Origin: an uncultured Collinsella sp.
GTDB taxonomy: Bacteria; Actinomycetota; Coriobacteriia; Coriobacteriales; Coriobacteriaceae
Length of the DNA: 37,571 nt
Assembly: GCA_900553475.1 (NCBI GenBank)
Contig: USEF01000001.1
Location: 1 to 37,571, forward strand
Direction: 5' to 3'
Part shown: piece by piece, positions 7,533 to 14,795 of the stretch
Position numbering within the stretch: position 1 is the stretch's first letter
Layout: every line of letters begins with the position of its first letter
Translations under genes and position numbers: made by a program
Notes under the pieces: generated by a model
Database searches by the model: none
What the model was told of the DNA's origin: nothing
What the model saw: only the letters and a program-made list of their open reading frames with translations

Positions 7533-10310
7533 ATGGCACAGGAATTCACTTTTACCGTTAACGGCGTCGAGCGCACGACGACGGAGAATAAACCGCTGCT
7601 GCGCTACCTGCGCGACGACCTGCATATCCATTCCGCCAAGGACGGCTGCTCCGAAGGTGCTTGCGGTACCTGCACCATCCATGTGGACGGTGCGGCCGTC
7701 AAGGCGTGCGTGCTGACCACTGCTCTTGCTGCCGGTCGCAACATCGTAACCGTCGAGGGCCTGCCCGAGGACGTGCGCGAGGCCTTTGTGTACGCCTTTG
7801 GCGCCGTGGGCGCCGTGCAGTGCGGTTTTTGCATTCCCGGCATGGTCATGGCGGGCGCAGCGCTCATCGCCGAGGACCCCGAGCCCACCGAGGAGCAGAT
7901 TAAGTACGCCATTCGCGGTAACGTCTGCCGCTGCACCGGCTACAAAAAGATTATCGAGGGCATCTCGCTGGCCGCTGCGGTGCTCCGCGGCGAAAAGCAG
8001 ATCGATGAGGACCTGGAGCGCGGCGATGACTACGGCGTGGGCAAGCGCGCCTTCCGTATCGACGTGCGCAAGAAGGTGCTCGGCGAGGGCAAGTATCCCG
8101 ACGACATCGACGAGCTCGATCAGCCGGGCCTGACCTATGCCAGCGCCGTGCGCTCCAAGTATCCGCGCGCCCGCGTGCTCTCCATCGACACCTCCAAGGC
8201 CGAGGCCCTGCCCGGTGTGGTGGGCATCCTGCGCGCCGAGGACGTGCCGGTCAACCAGGTCGGCCACCTTATCCAGGACTGGGACGTCATGATCGCCCAG
8301 GGCGATATCACCCGCTGCGTGGGTGACGCCATCGTGCTGGTGGTTGCCGAGGACGAGGCGACGCTCGAGAAGGCCAAGAAGCTCGTAAAGATTGACTACG
8401 AGCCGCTGGAGCCCGTGCGCAACATTGTCGAGGCCAAGGCCGCCGACGCCCCGCGCCTGCACGACAGCTTCTTTGCCTTTGGCAACACGGTGGAGCTCAA
8501 GGACAACGTGTGCCAGAGCCGTCACGTGACGCGCGGCGACGCCGCCAAGGCGCTGGCAGAAAGCGCGTTTACCGTGACGCAGCGCTTTACCACGCCCTTT
8601 ACCGAGCATGCCTTCTTGGAGCCCGAGTGCGCCGTCGCCTTCCCGTACAAGAACGGCGTCAAGGTGCAGTCGACCGACCAGGGTGCCTACGACACGCGCA
8701 AAGAGTGTGCCCACATGTTTGGCTGGGACAACGAGCCCGAGCGCGTGGTCGTCGAGACCATGCTTGTGGGCGGCGGCTTTGGCGGCAAGGAGGACGTGTC
8801 CATCCAGCACCTGGCCGCGCTCGCCGCATATAAGTTCCAGCGTCCCGTGAAGTGCAAACTCACGCGCGCCGAGTCGCTCGCGTTCCATCCCAAGCGCCAC
8901 GCCATGGACGGCACCTTTACGCTGGGCTGCGACGCCGAGGGCAACTTTACCGGTCTGGACTGCGAGATCAACTTTGACACCGGCGCCTACGCGTCGCTGT
9001 GCGGCCCGGTGCTCGAGCGTGCCTGCACGCATGCCGTCGGCCCCTACAAGTACCAGAACACCGACATTCGCGGCTTTGGCTACTACACCAACAACCCGCC
9101 CGCCGGCGCGTACCGCGGCTTTGGCGTTTGCCAGTCCGAGTTTGCGCTCGAGAGCCTGATCGACCTGCTGGCAGAGAAGGTCGGCCTGGATCCGTGGGAG
9201 ATTCGTTACCGAAACGCTATCGAGCCGGGCGAGGTTTTGCCCAACGGCCAAATTGCCGATTGCTCCACGGCGCTGAAGGAGACGCTGCTCGAGGTCAAGG
9301 ATGCCTACTATGCGCATCCCGGACACGCCGGCATTGCCTGCGCCATGAAGAACGCCGGCGTGGGCGTGGGCCTGCCCGATGCCGGCCGCTGCAAGATTCG
9401 CATCGAGGACGGCGTGGCCGTGGTCTATGCCGCCACGTCCGACATCGGCCAGGGCTGCAACACCGTCTTTTTGCAGGACGTTGCCGAGGCATGCGGTCTG
9501 CCGCTTCGCTGCATTGCCAACGGCGAGTGCTCCACCGAGAACGCTCCCGACTCCGGCACCACGTCTGGCTCGCGTCAGACGGTCGTGACCGGCGAGGCCG
9601 TGCGCGGCGCCGCCTTCCTGCTGCGCGATGCCATGGTTGGCATCGAGGCGGGCAAGCCTGCACCCGATGCTCCCGTGAGCGCGCATGGCGACGGCGTCAA
9701 GATCGAGTACGACGACGGTCGCGCCTATCAGCTGCGCGCGCAGGAGCTCGTCGCCGGCCAAGGTATGCATCCTCAGGATCCCGCGGCCGCCATCAAGGCG
9801 CTCGAGGGATGCGAGTTTGGCTACGTGTATCTGGAGCCGACCGACAAGCTGGGTGCGGATGTTCCCAATCCCAAGAGCCACATCTGCTACGGCTTTGCCA
9901 CACATGTGGTCATTCTGGACGATGACGGCCGCGTGAGCGAGATCTATGCTGCGCACGATTCCGGCAAGGTGGTCAACCCCATCTCCATCCAGGGTCAGAT
10001 CGAAGGCGGCGTGCTCATGGGTATGGGCTATGCGCTTACCGAGGACTGGCCGCTCAAGGACTGCGTGCCCCAGGCAAGGTACGGTACGCTCGGGTTGTTC
10101 CGTGCGCCCGAGATTCCGGATATCCACGCCATTTACGTGGAGAAGGACGAGCTGCTGCCTGTGGCATACGGCGGCAAGGGCATCGGCGAGATCGCAACGA
10201 TCCCCACGGCGCCCGCCGTACAGAATGCTTACCGCGCGTTTGACGGCAAGCTGCGTCCCGATCTGCCCATGGTGGATACGCCCTACAGCCGCGTTCGCAA
10301 CCGCGGGTAG
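7533..10310 (+). CDS. xdhD: Selenium-dependent xanthine dehydrogenase, fused [2Fe-2S] and Moco domains
   Basis: A 925-residue molybdenum hydroxylase. The N-terminal plant-type [2Fe-2S] domain has C39/C44/C47/C59 and the helical second cluster has C97/C100/C132/C134. The molybdopterin part shows GGGFGGKED from residue 413, AYRGFG at 526-531, and GKGIGE with the expected catalytic Glu at 886. There is no FAD domain, so electrons probably leave to the adjacent ferredoxin and YgfK. In this family selenium is a labile ligand of the molybdenum centre rather than selenocysteine, consistent with the absence of an in-frame TGA and with mocA, yqeB, yqeC and xdhC nearby. Substrate is likely xanthine, hypoxanthine or urate-related purine. 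Confidence 0.93.
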   Translation: MAQEFTFTVNGVERTTTENKPLLRYLRDDLHIHSAKDGCSEGACGTCTIHVDGAAVKACVLTTALAAGRNIVTVEGLPEDVREAFVYAFGAVGAVQCGFCIPGMVMAGAALIAEDPEPTEEQIKYAIRGNVCRCTGYKKIIEGISLAAAVLRGEKQIDEDLERGDDYGVGKRAFRIDVRKKVLGEGKYPDDIDELDQPGLTYASAVRSKYPRARVLSIDTSKAEALPGVVGILRAEDVPVNQVGHLIQDWDVMIAQGDITRCVGDAIVLVVAEDEATLEKAKKLVKIDYEPLEPVRNIVEAKAADAPRLHDSFFAFGNTVELKDNVCQSRHVTRGDAAKALAESAFTVTQRFTTPFTEHAFLEPECAVAFPYKNGVKVQSTDQGAYDTRKECAHMFGWDNEPERVVVETMLVGGGFGGKEDVSIQHLAALAAYKFQRPVKCKLTRAESLAFHPKRHAMDGTFTLGCDAEGNFTGLDCEINFDTGAYASLCGPVLERACTHAVGPYKYQNTDIRGFGYYTNNPPAGAYRGFGVCQSEFALESLIDLLAEKVGLDPWEIRYRNAIEPGEVLPNGQIADCSTALKETLLEVKDAYYAHPGHAGIACAMKNAGVGVGLPDAGRCKIRIEDGVAVVYAATSDIGQGCNTVFLQDVAEACGLPLRCIANGECSTENAPDSGTTSGSRQTVVTGEAVRGAAFLLRDAMVGIEAGKPAPDAPVSAHGDGVKIEYDDGRAYQLRAQELVAGQGMHPQDPAAAIKALEGCEFGYVYLEPTDKLGADVPNPKSHICYGFATHVVILDDDGRVSEIYAAHDSGKVVNPISIQGQIEGGVLMGMGYALTEDWPLKDCVPQARYGTLGLFRAPEIPDIHAIYVEKDELLPVAYGGKGIGEIATIPTAPAVQNAYRAFDGKLRPDLPMVDTPYSRVRNRG

Positions 10311-10379
10311 GGTAGGGCGCGGACGGTCGTTGCCGACGAGCTGTTCGCGCTCAACATCAACTGCATATGCTGCGCCTTT

Positions 10380-10415
10380 GGCCCCAGCTCCATCGCGAGC
10401 CGGGGCCCTTTGTTT
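10380..10415 (+). terminator. Intrinsic terminator after xdhD
   Basis: An 11-position stem, 10380-10390 with 10397-10407 (GGCCCC/GGGGCC plus GCTC/GAGC around one mismatch), has a 6-nt loop and is followed by CTTTGTTT. It closes the first purine operon. Confidence 0.8.
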
Positions 10416-10491
10416 GGAGTGGAAACTGCGTCCCGGAATTCGGGCAATCCGGTGGTCAGGGGTTGAGTGAGCGTCGCGCTAAGGATGCCAA

Positions 10492-10606
10492 GCGTAAAAC
10501 CTTCAATGAAAATGGCGTAAAAACTACATCTGTCATGGCGTAAAAACTACATTGAAAGTAGCGTAAAATCAGCATTGAGAATGGCGTAATTTCGCATATC
10601 GCGTGA
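10492..10606 (+). repeat. Five direct repeats of exact 23-bp period upstream of ATPase gene
   Basis: GCGTAA begins at 10492, 10515, 10538, 10561 and 10584, exactly 23 bp apart each time; four copies read GCGTAAAA and the two central ones share GCGTAAAAACTACAT. Conservation decays toward the last copy. The array ends about 20 bp before the ATPase start, so an operator array or a set of protein-binding sites is likely. There are no unique spacers, so it is not a CRISPR. The rest of the 10311-10625 gap holds only the xdhD terminator. Confidence 0.85.
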
Positions 10607-10625
10607 TAGAGAGGGACGGCCGTCT

Positions 10626-11921
10626 ATGGATGCACCAAAGAGATTGACCCAAAAGGGATATAGGCCCCGGCTCATAGAGGAACGCCTCGACACCCTTATG
10701 CGGGCGTTTGGCTGTGTGGAGATCAACGGCCCCAAATGGTGCGGCAAGACCTGGACGGCGCTCTCTCGCTCGGCGAGCGTCTCCAGGCTCGATGAGCCTG
10801 CGCAGCGTGCGGCGGCAGAGGTCGACCCAAGCCTAGCGCTCATCGGCGATGCGCCACACCTGGTCGATGAATGGCAGGAGGTGCCCGAGGTTTGGGATGC
10901 CGCCCGGCGTTTCGTGGACGCGAGCGGCAACGAACGGGGGGCACTTTTGCTCACGGGCTCGACCGCGCTCAAAAGCGAGGAGCGCAGCCATGTTCGTCAT
11001 TCCGGCACGGGTAGGATCGCCCGTCTGTCAATGCGCCCCATGGCCCTGTGTGAGTCGGGCGACGGCGAGCCGCTCGTGTCACTGACAAGCCTCTTTAAGG
11101 GCGAGGGTTTTGCCCCTCAGCGTCGCGAGAGCACGGTGGATGACGTCGCCCGCTGGTGCTGCAGGGGCGGTTGGCCTGCAAATCTTGGGCTTTCGGAAGA
11201 TCTTGCGCGAGAGACGGCAAGCCAGTACGTGCACTCGGTGCTCGACGTCAACGTGCTGGACGAGGGCATGTCGCCCGAGCTTGCACACGGCCTTTTGCGA
11301 GCTCTTGCCATGAACGAGAGCCAGGCTGTCACGTACAAGACGCTCGTAAAGGACGCCTCGTACGGTGAGGCGGGCCCCGACGAGAGGACCATTGCTGCGT
11401 ACTTGGACCTCTTTAACAGGCTCAAGCTGACCGAGGACCTGTGCGGATGGGAGCCGCCCATGCGCTCGAAGGCCCGCGTTCGTGTGCGCCCCAAGCGCTA
11501 CTTCTGTGACCCGTCACTTGCGGCGGCGTTGCTGGGGGCTACCCCTGAGCGGCTGCTTGGCGATATGCAAACGCTGGGGATGCTCTTTGAGAATCTCGTC
11601 CTGCGCGACGTGCGCGTGTTCCTTTCCACCTACGGCGGTGTCGACAACAGCGTCCATTATTTCCGAGATGAGAAGGGCCTTGAGGTGGATCTGATCCTTG
11701 AGCACGACGGGCGCTGGGGAGCCATCGAGGTCAAGCTGAGTGATGCGAAAGCAGACGATGGAGCGAGAAATCTCAAGGCGCTGGAGAGGAAAGTGCTCTC
11801 CAATCCTGCCGCCCAGAATGCCGCGCCGGCGTTTTTGGCGGTCGTGGTTGGAAAGGGGAGCATTGCCTACACGCGCGACGACGGCGTGGCGGTGATCCCC
11901 ATGGCGGCACTTGGGGCGTAG
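10626..11921 (+). CDS. AAA-type ATP-binding protein with DUF4143-like C-terminus
   Basis: A 431-residue protein. The P-loop GPKWCGKT spans residues 35-42 and a Walker B-like stretch HLVDEWQEV has D81/E82. The C-terminal half has the DUF4143 plan: FENLVLRDVRVF, then VDLILEHDGRWGAIEVKLS, which resembles a nuclease-like fold. GAGAGGGA supplies the ribosome site. Function is unknown; such proteins are common in multiple copies in gut anaerobes, often as isolated accessory genes, and have been suspected of mobile-element or defence roles. The 23-bp repeat array directly upstream suggests that it is specially controlled, possibly by itself. It has more AGG codons than the neighbouring metabolic genes, consistent with acquisition. 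Confidence 0.85.
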   Translation: MDAPKRLTQKGYRPRLIEERLDTLMRAFGCVEINGPKWCGKTWTALSRSASVSRLDEPAQRAAAEVDPSLALIGDAPHLVDEWQEVPEVWDAARRFVDASGNERGALLLTGSTALKSEERSHVRHSGTGRIARLSMRPMALCESGDGEPLVSLTSLFKGEGFAPQRRESTVDDVARWCCRGGWPANLGLSEDLARETASQYVHSVLDVNVLDEGMSPELAHGLLRALAMNESQAVTYKTLVKDASYGEAGPDERTIAAYLDLFNRLKLTEDLCGWEPPMRSKARVRVRPKRYFCDPSLAAALLGATPERLLGDMQTLGMLFENLVLRDVRVFLSTYGGVDNSVHYFRDEKGLEVDLILEHDGRWGAIEVKLSDAKADDGARNLKALERKVLSNPAAQNAAPAFLAVVVGKGSIAYTRDDGVAVIPMAALGA

Positions 11922-11963
11922 CGGTTTTGCGGGCGTGCCGTGCTTCCTTTACCGAAAATCCAT

Positions 11964-11992
11964 TTGGTAAACCTGGCACCCGTGGGTAGAAT
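11964..11992 (+). promoter_or_regulatory. Promoter of small structured RNA
   Basis: TTGGTA (11964-11969), a 17-nt spacer and TAGAAT (11987-11992) make a good housekeeping promoter that would start transcription near 11999. An inverted repeat TTTACC (11948-11953) / GGTAAA (11966-11971) overlaps the -35 element. Confidence 0.6.
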
Positions 11993-11998
11993 AAGGTC

Positions 11999-12083
11999 GA
12001 CGGCAGCCCAAGGGTGATAGCTGGGCAGCGCCGTTACTTCGATTAAGGGGTCAATGCCTTAGAGGCGTCGACCCCTCTTTTTC
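11999..12083 (+). ncRNA. Candidate antisense antitoxin RNA
   Basis: About 85 nt between the promoter and a terminator. The 5' half folds as ACGGC (12000-12004)/GCCGT (12030-12034) with an inner GCCCA (12006-12010)/TGGGC (12022-12026). A short single-stranded linker leads to the 3' terminator hairpin. The 3' part is antisense to the last codons and stop of the leftward 41-residue peptide gene at 12059-12184. This arrangement is typical of type I antitoxin RNAs with 3' overlap. No protein is encoded. The assignment is an inference from structure and position. Confidence 0.6.
12046..12082 (+). terminator. Terminator shared by small RNA and convergent peptide gene
   Basis: AGGGGTC (12046-12052) pairs with GACCCCT (12070-12076), with an inner GCCT (12056-12059)/AGGC (12063-12066), followed by CTTTTT. 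The leftward peptide gene's stop codon (12059-12061) lies inside the hairpin. Confidence 0.75.
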
Positions 12084-12184
12084 TGCTTCGTACGCTGCTT
12101 GAGTGCCTCGGTAAGTCCGATAAGCGCCGTGAGGAGCGAGACCAAAGCGGTCAGGAGCTTCACGAAATCAGTCAGATCGGTCAT
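12059..12184 (-). CDS. Small hydrophobic peptide, candidate type I toxin
   Basis: A 41-residue ORF. It starts MTDLTDFVKLLTALVSLL, continues with a second hydrophobic stretch TALIGLTEAL, and ends in a strongly basic tail (KQRTKQKKRGRRL). The pattern is one amphipathic or membrane helix followed by a positive tail, as in type I toxins and holin-like peptides. A strong ribosome site GGGAGG lies 8 nt before the ATG. A leftward TAGAAT at 12254-12249 could be its -10, giving a leader of about 58 nt. Its 3' end overlaps the convergent small RNA at 11999-12083. I recognise no exact family; toxicity is an inference. Confidence 0.65.
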   Translation of the reverse strand: MTDLTDFVKLLTALVSLLTALIGLTEALKQRTKQKKRGRRL

Positions 12185-12248
12185 GGGCATCACCTCCCGT
12201 CGCATGGAGGGCGCTGCCCGGCACATGGAACTGCCGTCAACAACTGCA

Positions 12249-12288
12249 ATTCTATCAAAGTACTGCTATAAATACGAATATATGTTCG
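12249..12288 (-). promoter_or_regulatory. Peptide-gene promoter with LexA (SOS)-box-like site
   Basis: Read leftward, CGAACATATATTCG (12288-12275) matches the Gram-positive/actinobacterial LexA core CGAAC-N4-GTTCG at 9 of 10 fixed positions. It covers the expected -35 position for the TAGAAT -10 at 12254-12249. The site also lies about 155 bp upstream of the divergent exonuclease gene, which it might control too. Confidence 0.45.
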
Positions 12289-12441
12289 ATAATAACAGTG
12301 ACGTGATTCTCTCAAAGTGTGGCTTTACGCAAAGATGCCGGAAAGCCGTGCTGTGCGATTTCATGTCCGCACGGGCGGCTATCCTTACGGCAATGTAGCC
12401 GCCTATGTAGCAAGCGGCAGGCAACGGAGAAAGGCCTAACC

Positions 12442-13176
12442 GTGTCAGCTGAAAAGACGCCGTGCATCTCGGCTATCGATACGACAAACTTTGCGCGCCA
12501 GATTGTGCTGGACTTTGAGTTTGCGCCGGTGCCAAAGCAGCGCCAACGCCGTGGGTTGCGCAACGAGATTATCGAGGTCGGCGCCGTCAAGCTCGATTAC
12601 CACGGCAACGTTATGGGCGAGTTCTCGCAGTTTGTGCAGACGGAATTTACCGAAGGCGTTACGTATCCCGTCCGCGAGCTCACAGGGATATCGGCCGTGG
12701 ATACCGCGATGGCCGATCCGCTCTACATGGTGATTAAAAGGCTCAGCGATTGGATCGGTCGCTACTCCGCCCAAGTGGTTTGCTGAAGCGGGGCAGATCG
12801 TCGACAGCTTTTGACCGAGTGCCAGGCAAAGCATATCGACCTTGCCGCATTTCCTACGGACTGGGCCGACCTGCAGGCGTTTTACACCTCGATTATGGAC
12901 GTGGGCAGCCACGGGCGCGTCTCTTTGAGTGACGCGGCGACGTGGTTTGGCATCGAGTTCGACGAGTCGACGGGTCACGCCCACAGTGCCCTGGCCGATG
13001 CGCGCGTGACCGCCAAGCTGTTCAAGCAGGTGATGGACGGGGATTACCGCGTGAGCCCGCGCGCCCAAGAAGTCCGCCAGCAGTGGGGGATGGGCGAGCG
13101 AGCCCAAACGTGCTTTTCCAGCAAGTGCCCCGAGCTGGGCGACCTGCTGCTGAAGCTGAAGGCGGAGGGGAGGTAG
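12442..13176 (+). pseudogene. DEDDh (DnaQ-like) 3'-5' exonuclease interrupted by in-frame TGA
   Basis: One reading frame runs from GTG 12442 (ribosome site GGAGA about 10 nt upstream) to 13176 but holds a TGA at 12784-12786. Before it is the ExoI motif (VLDFEFAP, then NEIIEVGAVKL) and a RELTGIS segment. After it the frame continues SGADRRQLLTECQAKHIDL and reaches an ExoIII-like HAHSALADARVTAKLF. Family members usually have Trp at the stop position, so a single TGG-to-TGA change explains it. The truncated 114-residue product would lack the ExoIII His/Asp and be inactive. Readthrough or a sequencing error are alternatives; no feature suggests functional selenocysteine. Confidence 0.8.
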
Positions 13177-13221
13177 GCCTTTTGAGAACGCCATTCGGTT
13201 TCGCGTGGCGGGTGCGTTCGT

Positions 13222-13515
13222 CTACACCCTCGCAATCCCACGCGCGGCACTCAACAGCTCGTACTCCCTCTGGCTCCACTGGTACAGCTCGGTCGCGCGT
13301 ACGGCGTCGCGGCACAGGTCTAGAAACACCTCGGCGCCCTCGCAGAAGCACTCGCGGACAAAGGCGCCGGATCCGTCCGCAACGCACGCGCCGTCGGCAA
13401 AGAGCTTCCAGCTGGACGGCTCGCGCGAGTCGTCTCCGAGCAGCTTGATCTGCAGAACATGTGGGCCGCCAGCGGCACATGGCCCTTCTTCCAACGCCTG
13501 CACCGTAAAGCGCAT
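13222..13515 (-). CDS. Hypothetical 97-residue protein
   Basis: A 97-residue soluble protein beginning MRFTVQALEEGP, with five cysteines and acidic character. No family is recognised. Codon choice (C/G third positions) resembles the neighbouring genes, which supports real coding. The start lacks an obvious Shine-Dalgarno, so translation may be leaderless or start at a nearby CTG. A leftward TATACT (13533-13528) lies directly upstream and may be its -10; the 33-bp repeat array lies just beyond. It is convergent with the broken exonuclease gene. Confidence 0.55.
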   Translation of the reverse strand: MRFTVQALEEGPCAAGGPHVLQIKLLGDDSREPSSWKLFADGACVADGSGAFVRECFCEGAEVFLDLCRDAVRATELYQWSQREYELLSAARGIARV

Positions 13516-13536
13516 CTGGAGGGACAGAGTATAAAA

Positions 13537-13635
13537 TCCGGAAAAGTGTCGAAATAGGCACCTTAAAACTTCGAAAAAGTGTCAAATTCGATAGGAAAAT
13601 TATCCGGAAAAGTGTAGCTGGATGACAAAACAGCA
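13537..13635. repeat. Three direct repeats of exact 33-bp period
   Basis: AAAAGTGT occurs at 13542, 13575 and 13608, exactly 33 bp apart. The units share T(C/T)CG(G/A)AAAAGTGT, and the first two continue with C(G/A)AA. Thirty-three bp is close to three helical turns, so proteins bound at each unit would lie on one face. The array sits between the start of the leftward 97-residue gene and a short rightward ATG ORF at 13622 that has no recognisable product. Confidence 0.75.
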
Positions 13636-13685
13636 CTTAGAAGCCGGTGCTGGATGCGGGATCCTGCGGCCGCCTTCAGCCCTCG

Positions 13686-14672
13686 CTACTCGTCGTCCCC
13701 GTCGTTGGGGTCGCCCTTGAGGGTGTTGATGTCCAGGTACTGGTTATCGTCCTCTTTTTGCTGGGTCTCCGACTCCGCTTGGGTGGGGCCGCGGAACAGC
13801 TGGAATCCCTCAAACGCAATGACACCGAGCAGGGCAATGATAATGGCGATAAAGGCAACCTTGACTGCCTGCGGAAATACCGAGAAACGCAGCGCCTTTT
13901 CCTCGGCGTAATAATCGGCGAAGCGCTCTTCGCCCGTGCTTTTGGTATGTGCCGGCGCGGACGCGGCCTCCGGGTCATATTCCGGTGCAGGCGTGGCAGC
14001 GTACGGATCGTTGAGATAATCGCTCGATGCGGTGCCATAATCCTCGGTCTCGATGCGACCGGTGCCAGCATAGCCATCGGAATAACCGGAATATGCCGCA
14101 CCGCCCTCATAGTCCGCGGCGCTCGTGTTGGCGGCAAAAAGCGGGTTAACTGGAACATCGAGCGCCGGCATGCCGGTAGAGGTCTCATCCAGATCGGTTG
14201 CAGCCCAGGAATCGTAGGCAACCTGATGGGCAACGGGCTCATCGAGCCTTGCGACCGGAGGCTTGCGTGCCGCAGGAATAGGCAACTGCTGGGCGCTGTA
14301 CATAACAGTGCTGTCGGCCGATTTGCCCTGCGTCGCTGCAGCGAGAAATGCCGCCGTCTCGGACGGGTCGCTTGCGGGGCGGGGAGCGGTCGTGGGCGCC
14401 GAAGTGGGTGCGGGCGTAGGCGCGGGCGTCGAAACAGGCGACTGCGCAGGAGTCGGTGCAGATGCGGGCTTAGGCGCAAGCGCGGGATCGGGGCTTGACG
14501 GGCGGGCCCCGCCGCCCATGAGTTCGTCGGCGGTCCACGGGCGATCAACCATCACGTCGTCAAGGCTCAGCGAAAACAGGTCGTCTTCACCCTCATCGAA
14601 CATGCGGTGCACATGTCCACCAATTGCCGGAATCAATCCGCGACCGGTGCATGATGCCTTGCTCAACGCCAT
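13686..14672 (-). CDS. Pro/Ala-rich single-span membrane protein of unknown function
   Basis: 328 residues from the ATG at 14672, preceded by AAAGGATGG; a longer in-frame ATG at 14768 has no such site. The N-terminal part contains an acidic DEGEDDLFSLSLDDVMV segment. Next is a low-complexity linker of Ala, Pro, Ser and Thr (roughly residues 65-105), then an acidic Tyr/Asp/Gly-rich region. One transmembrane helix (about 270-292, VKVAFIAIIIALLGVIAFEG) leads to a short acidic tail. With positive charge before the helix, the long N-terminal part is probably cytoplasmic. A leftward TATAAT (14712-14707) may be its promoter. No family is recognised; it may be a cell-envelope or division-associated protein. 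Confidence 0.75.
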   Translation of the reverse strand: MALSKASCTGRGLIPAIGGHVHRMFDEGEDDLFSLSLDDVMVDRPWTADELMGGGARPSSPDPALAPKPASAPTPAQSPVSTPAPTPAPTSAPTTAPRPASDPSETAAFLAAATQGKSADSTVMYSAQQLPIPAARKPPVARLDEPVAHQVAYDSWAATDLDETSTGMPALDVPVNPLFAANTSAADYEGGAAYSGYSDGYAGTGRIETEDYGTASSDYLNDPYAATPAPEYDPEAASAPAHTKSTGEERFADYYAEEKALRFSVFPQAVKVAFIAIIIALLGVIAFEGFQLFRGPTQAESETQQKEDDNQYLDINTLKGDPNDGDDE

Positions 14673-14795
14673 TCTGTTCCATCCTTTCGAAATACTAATG
14701 ACATCGATTATATGGAACTTCCCAAGCGGCTCGGTCTTGGATTCGTGCTTTCCAGAACTCGCGCCCAAAAGGGGAGGGGCAATCCAGGCGAGTGC

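Noticed and set aside
7005..10127. 1040-codon open frame antisense to xdhD
   Set aside because: It mirrors the G/C-biased third positions of the xdhD gene, crosses gene borders, and encodes repetitive Ala/Gly/His/Val-rich sequence with no family features.
10492..10606. Possible CRISPR array
   Set aside because: The 23-bp units are contiguous with no unique spacers, degrade gradually, and no cas gene is near.
12000..12083. Possible tRNA gene
   Set aside because: The folded region lacks acceptor-stem pairing, a T-loop consensus and a tRNA-like size; it fits a small regulatory RNA with terminator better.
12784..12786. TGA as selenocysteine codon in the exonuclease
   Set aside because: The organism uses selenium as a hydroxylase cofactor, but Trp is the usual residue here, the position has no catalytic role, and I see no convincing SECIS-like hairpin directly after it.
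13622..13700. Short rightward ORF starting MTKQHLEAG after the 33-bp repeats
   Set aside because: It lacks a ribosome site and runs antisense into the neighbouring gene; at most it is a remnant.
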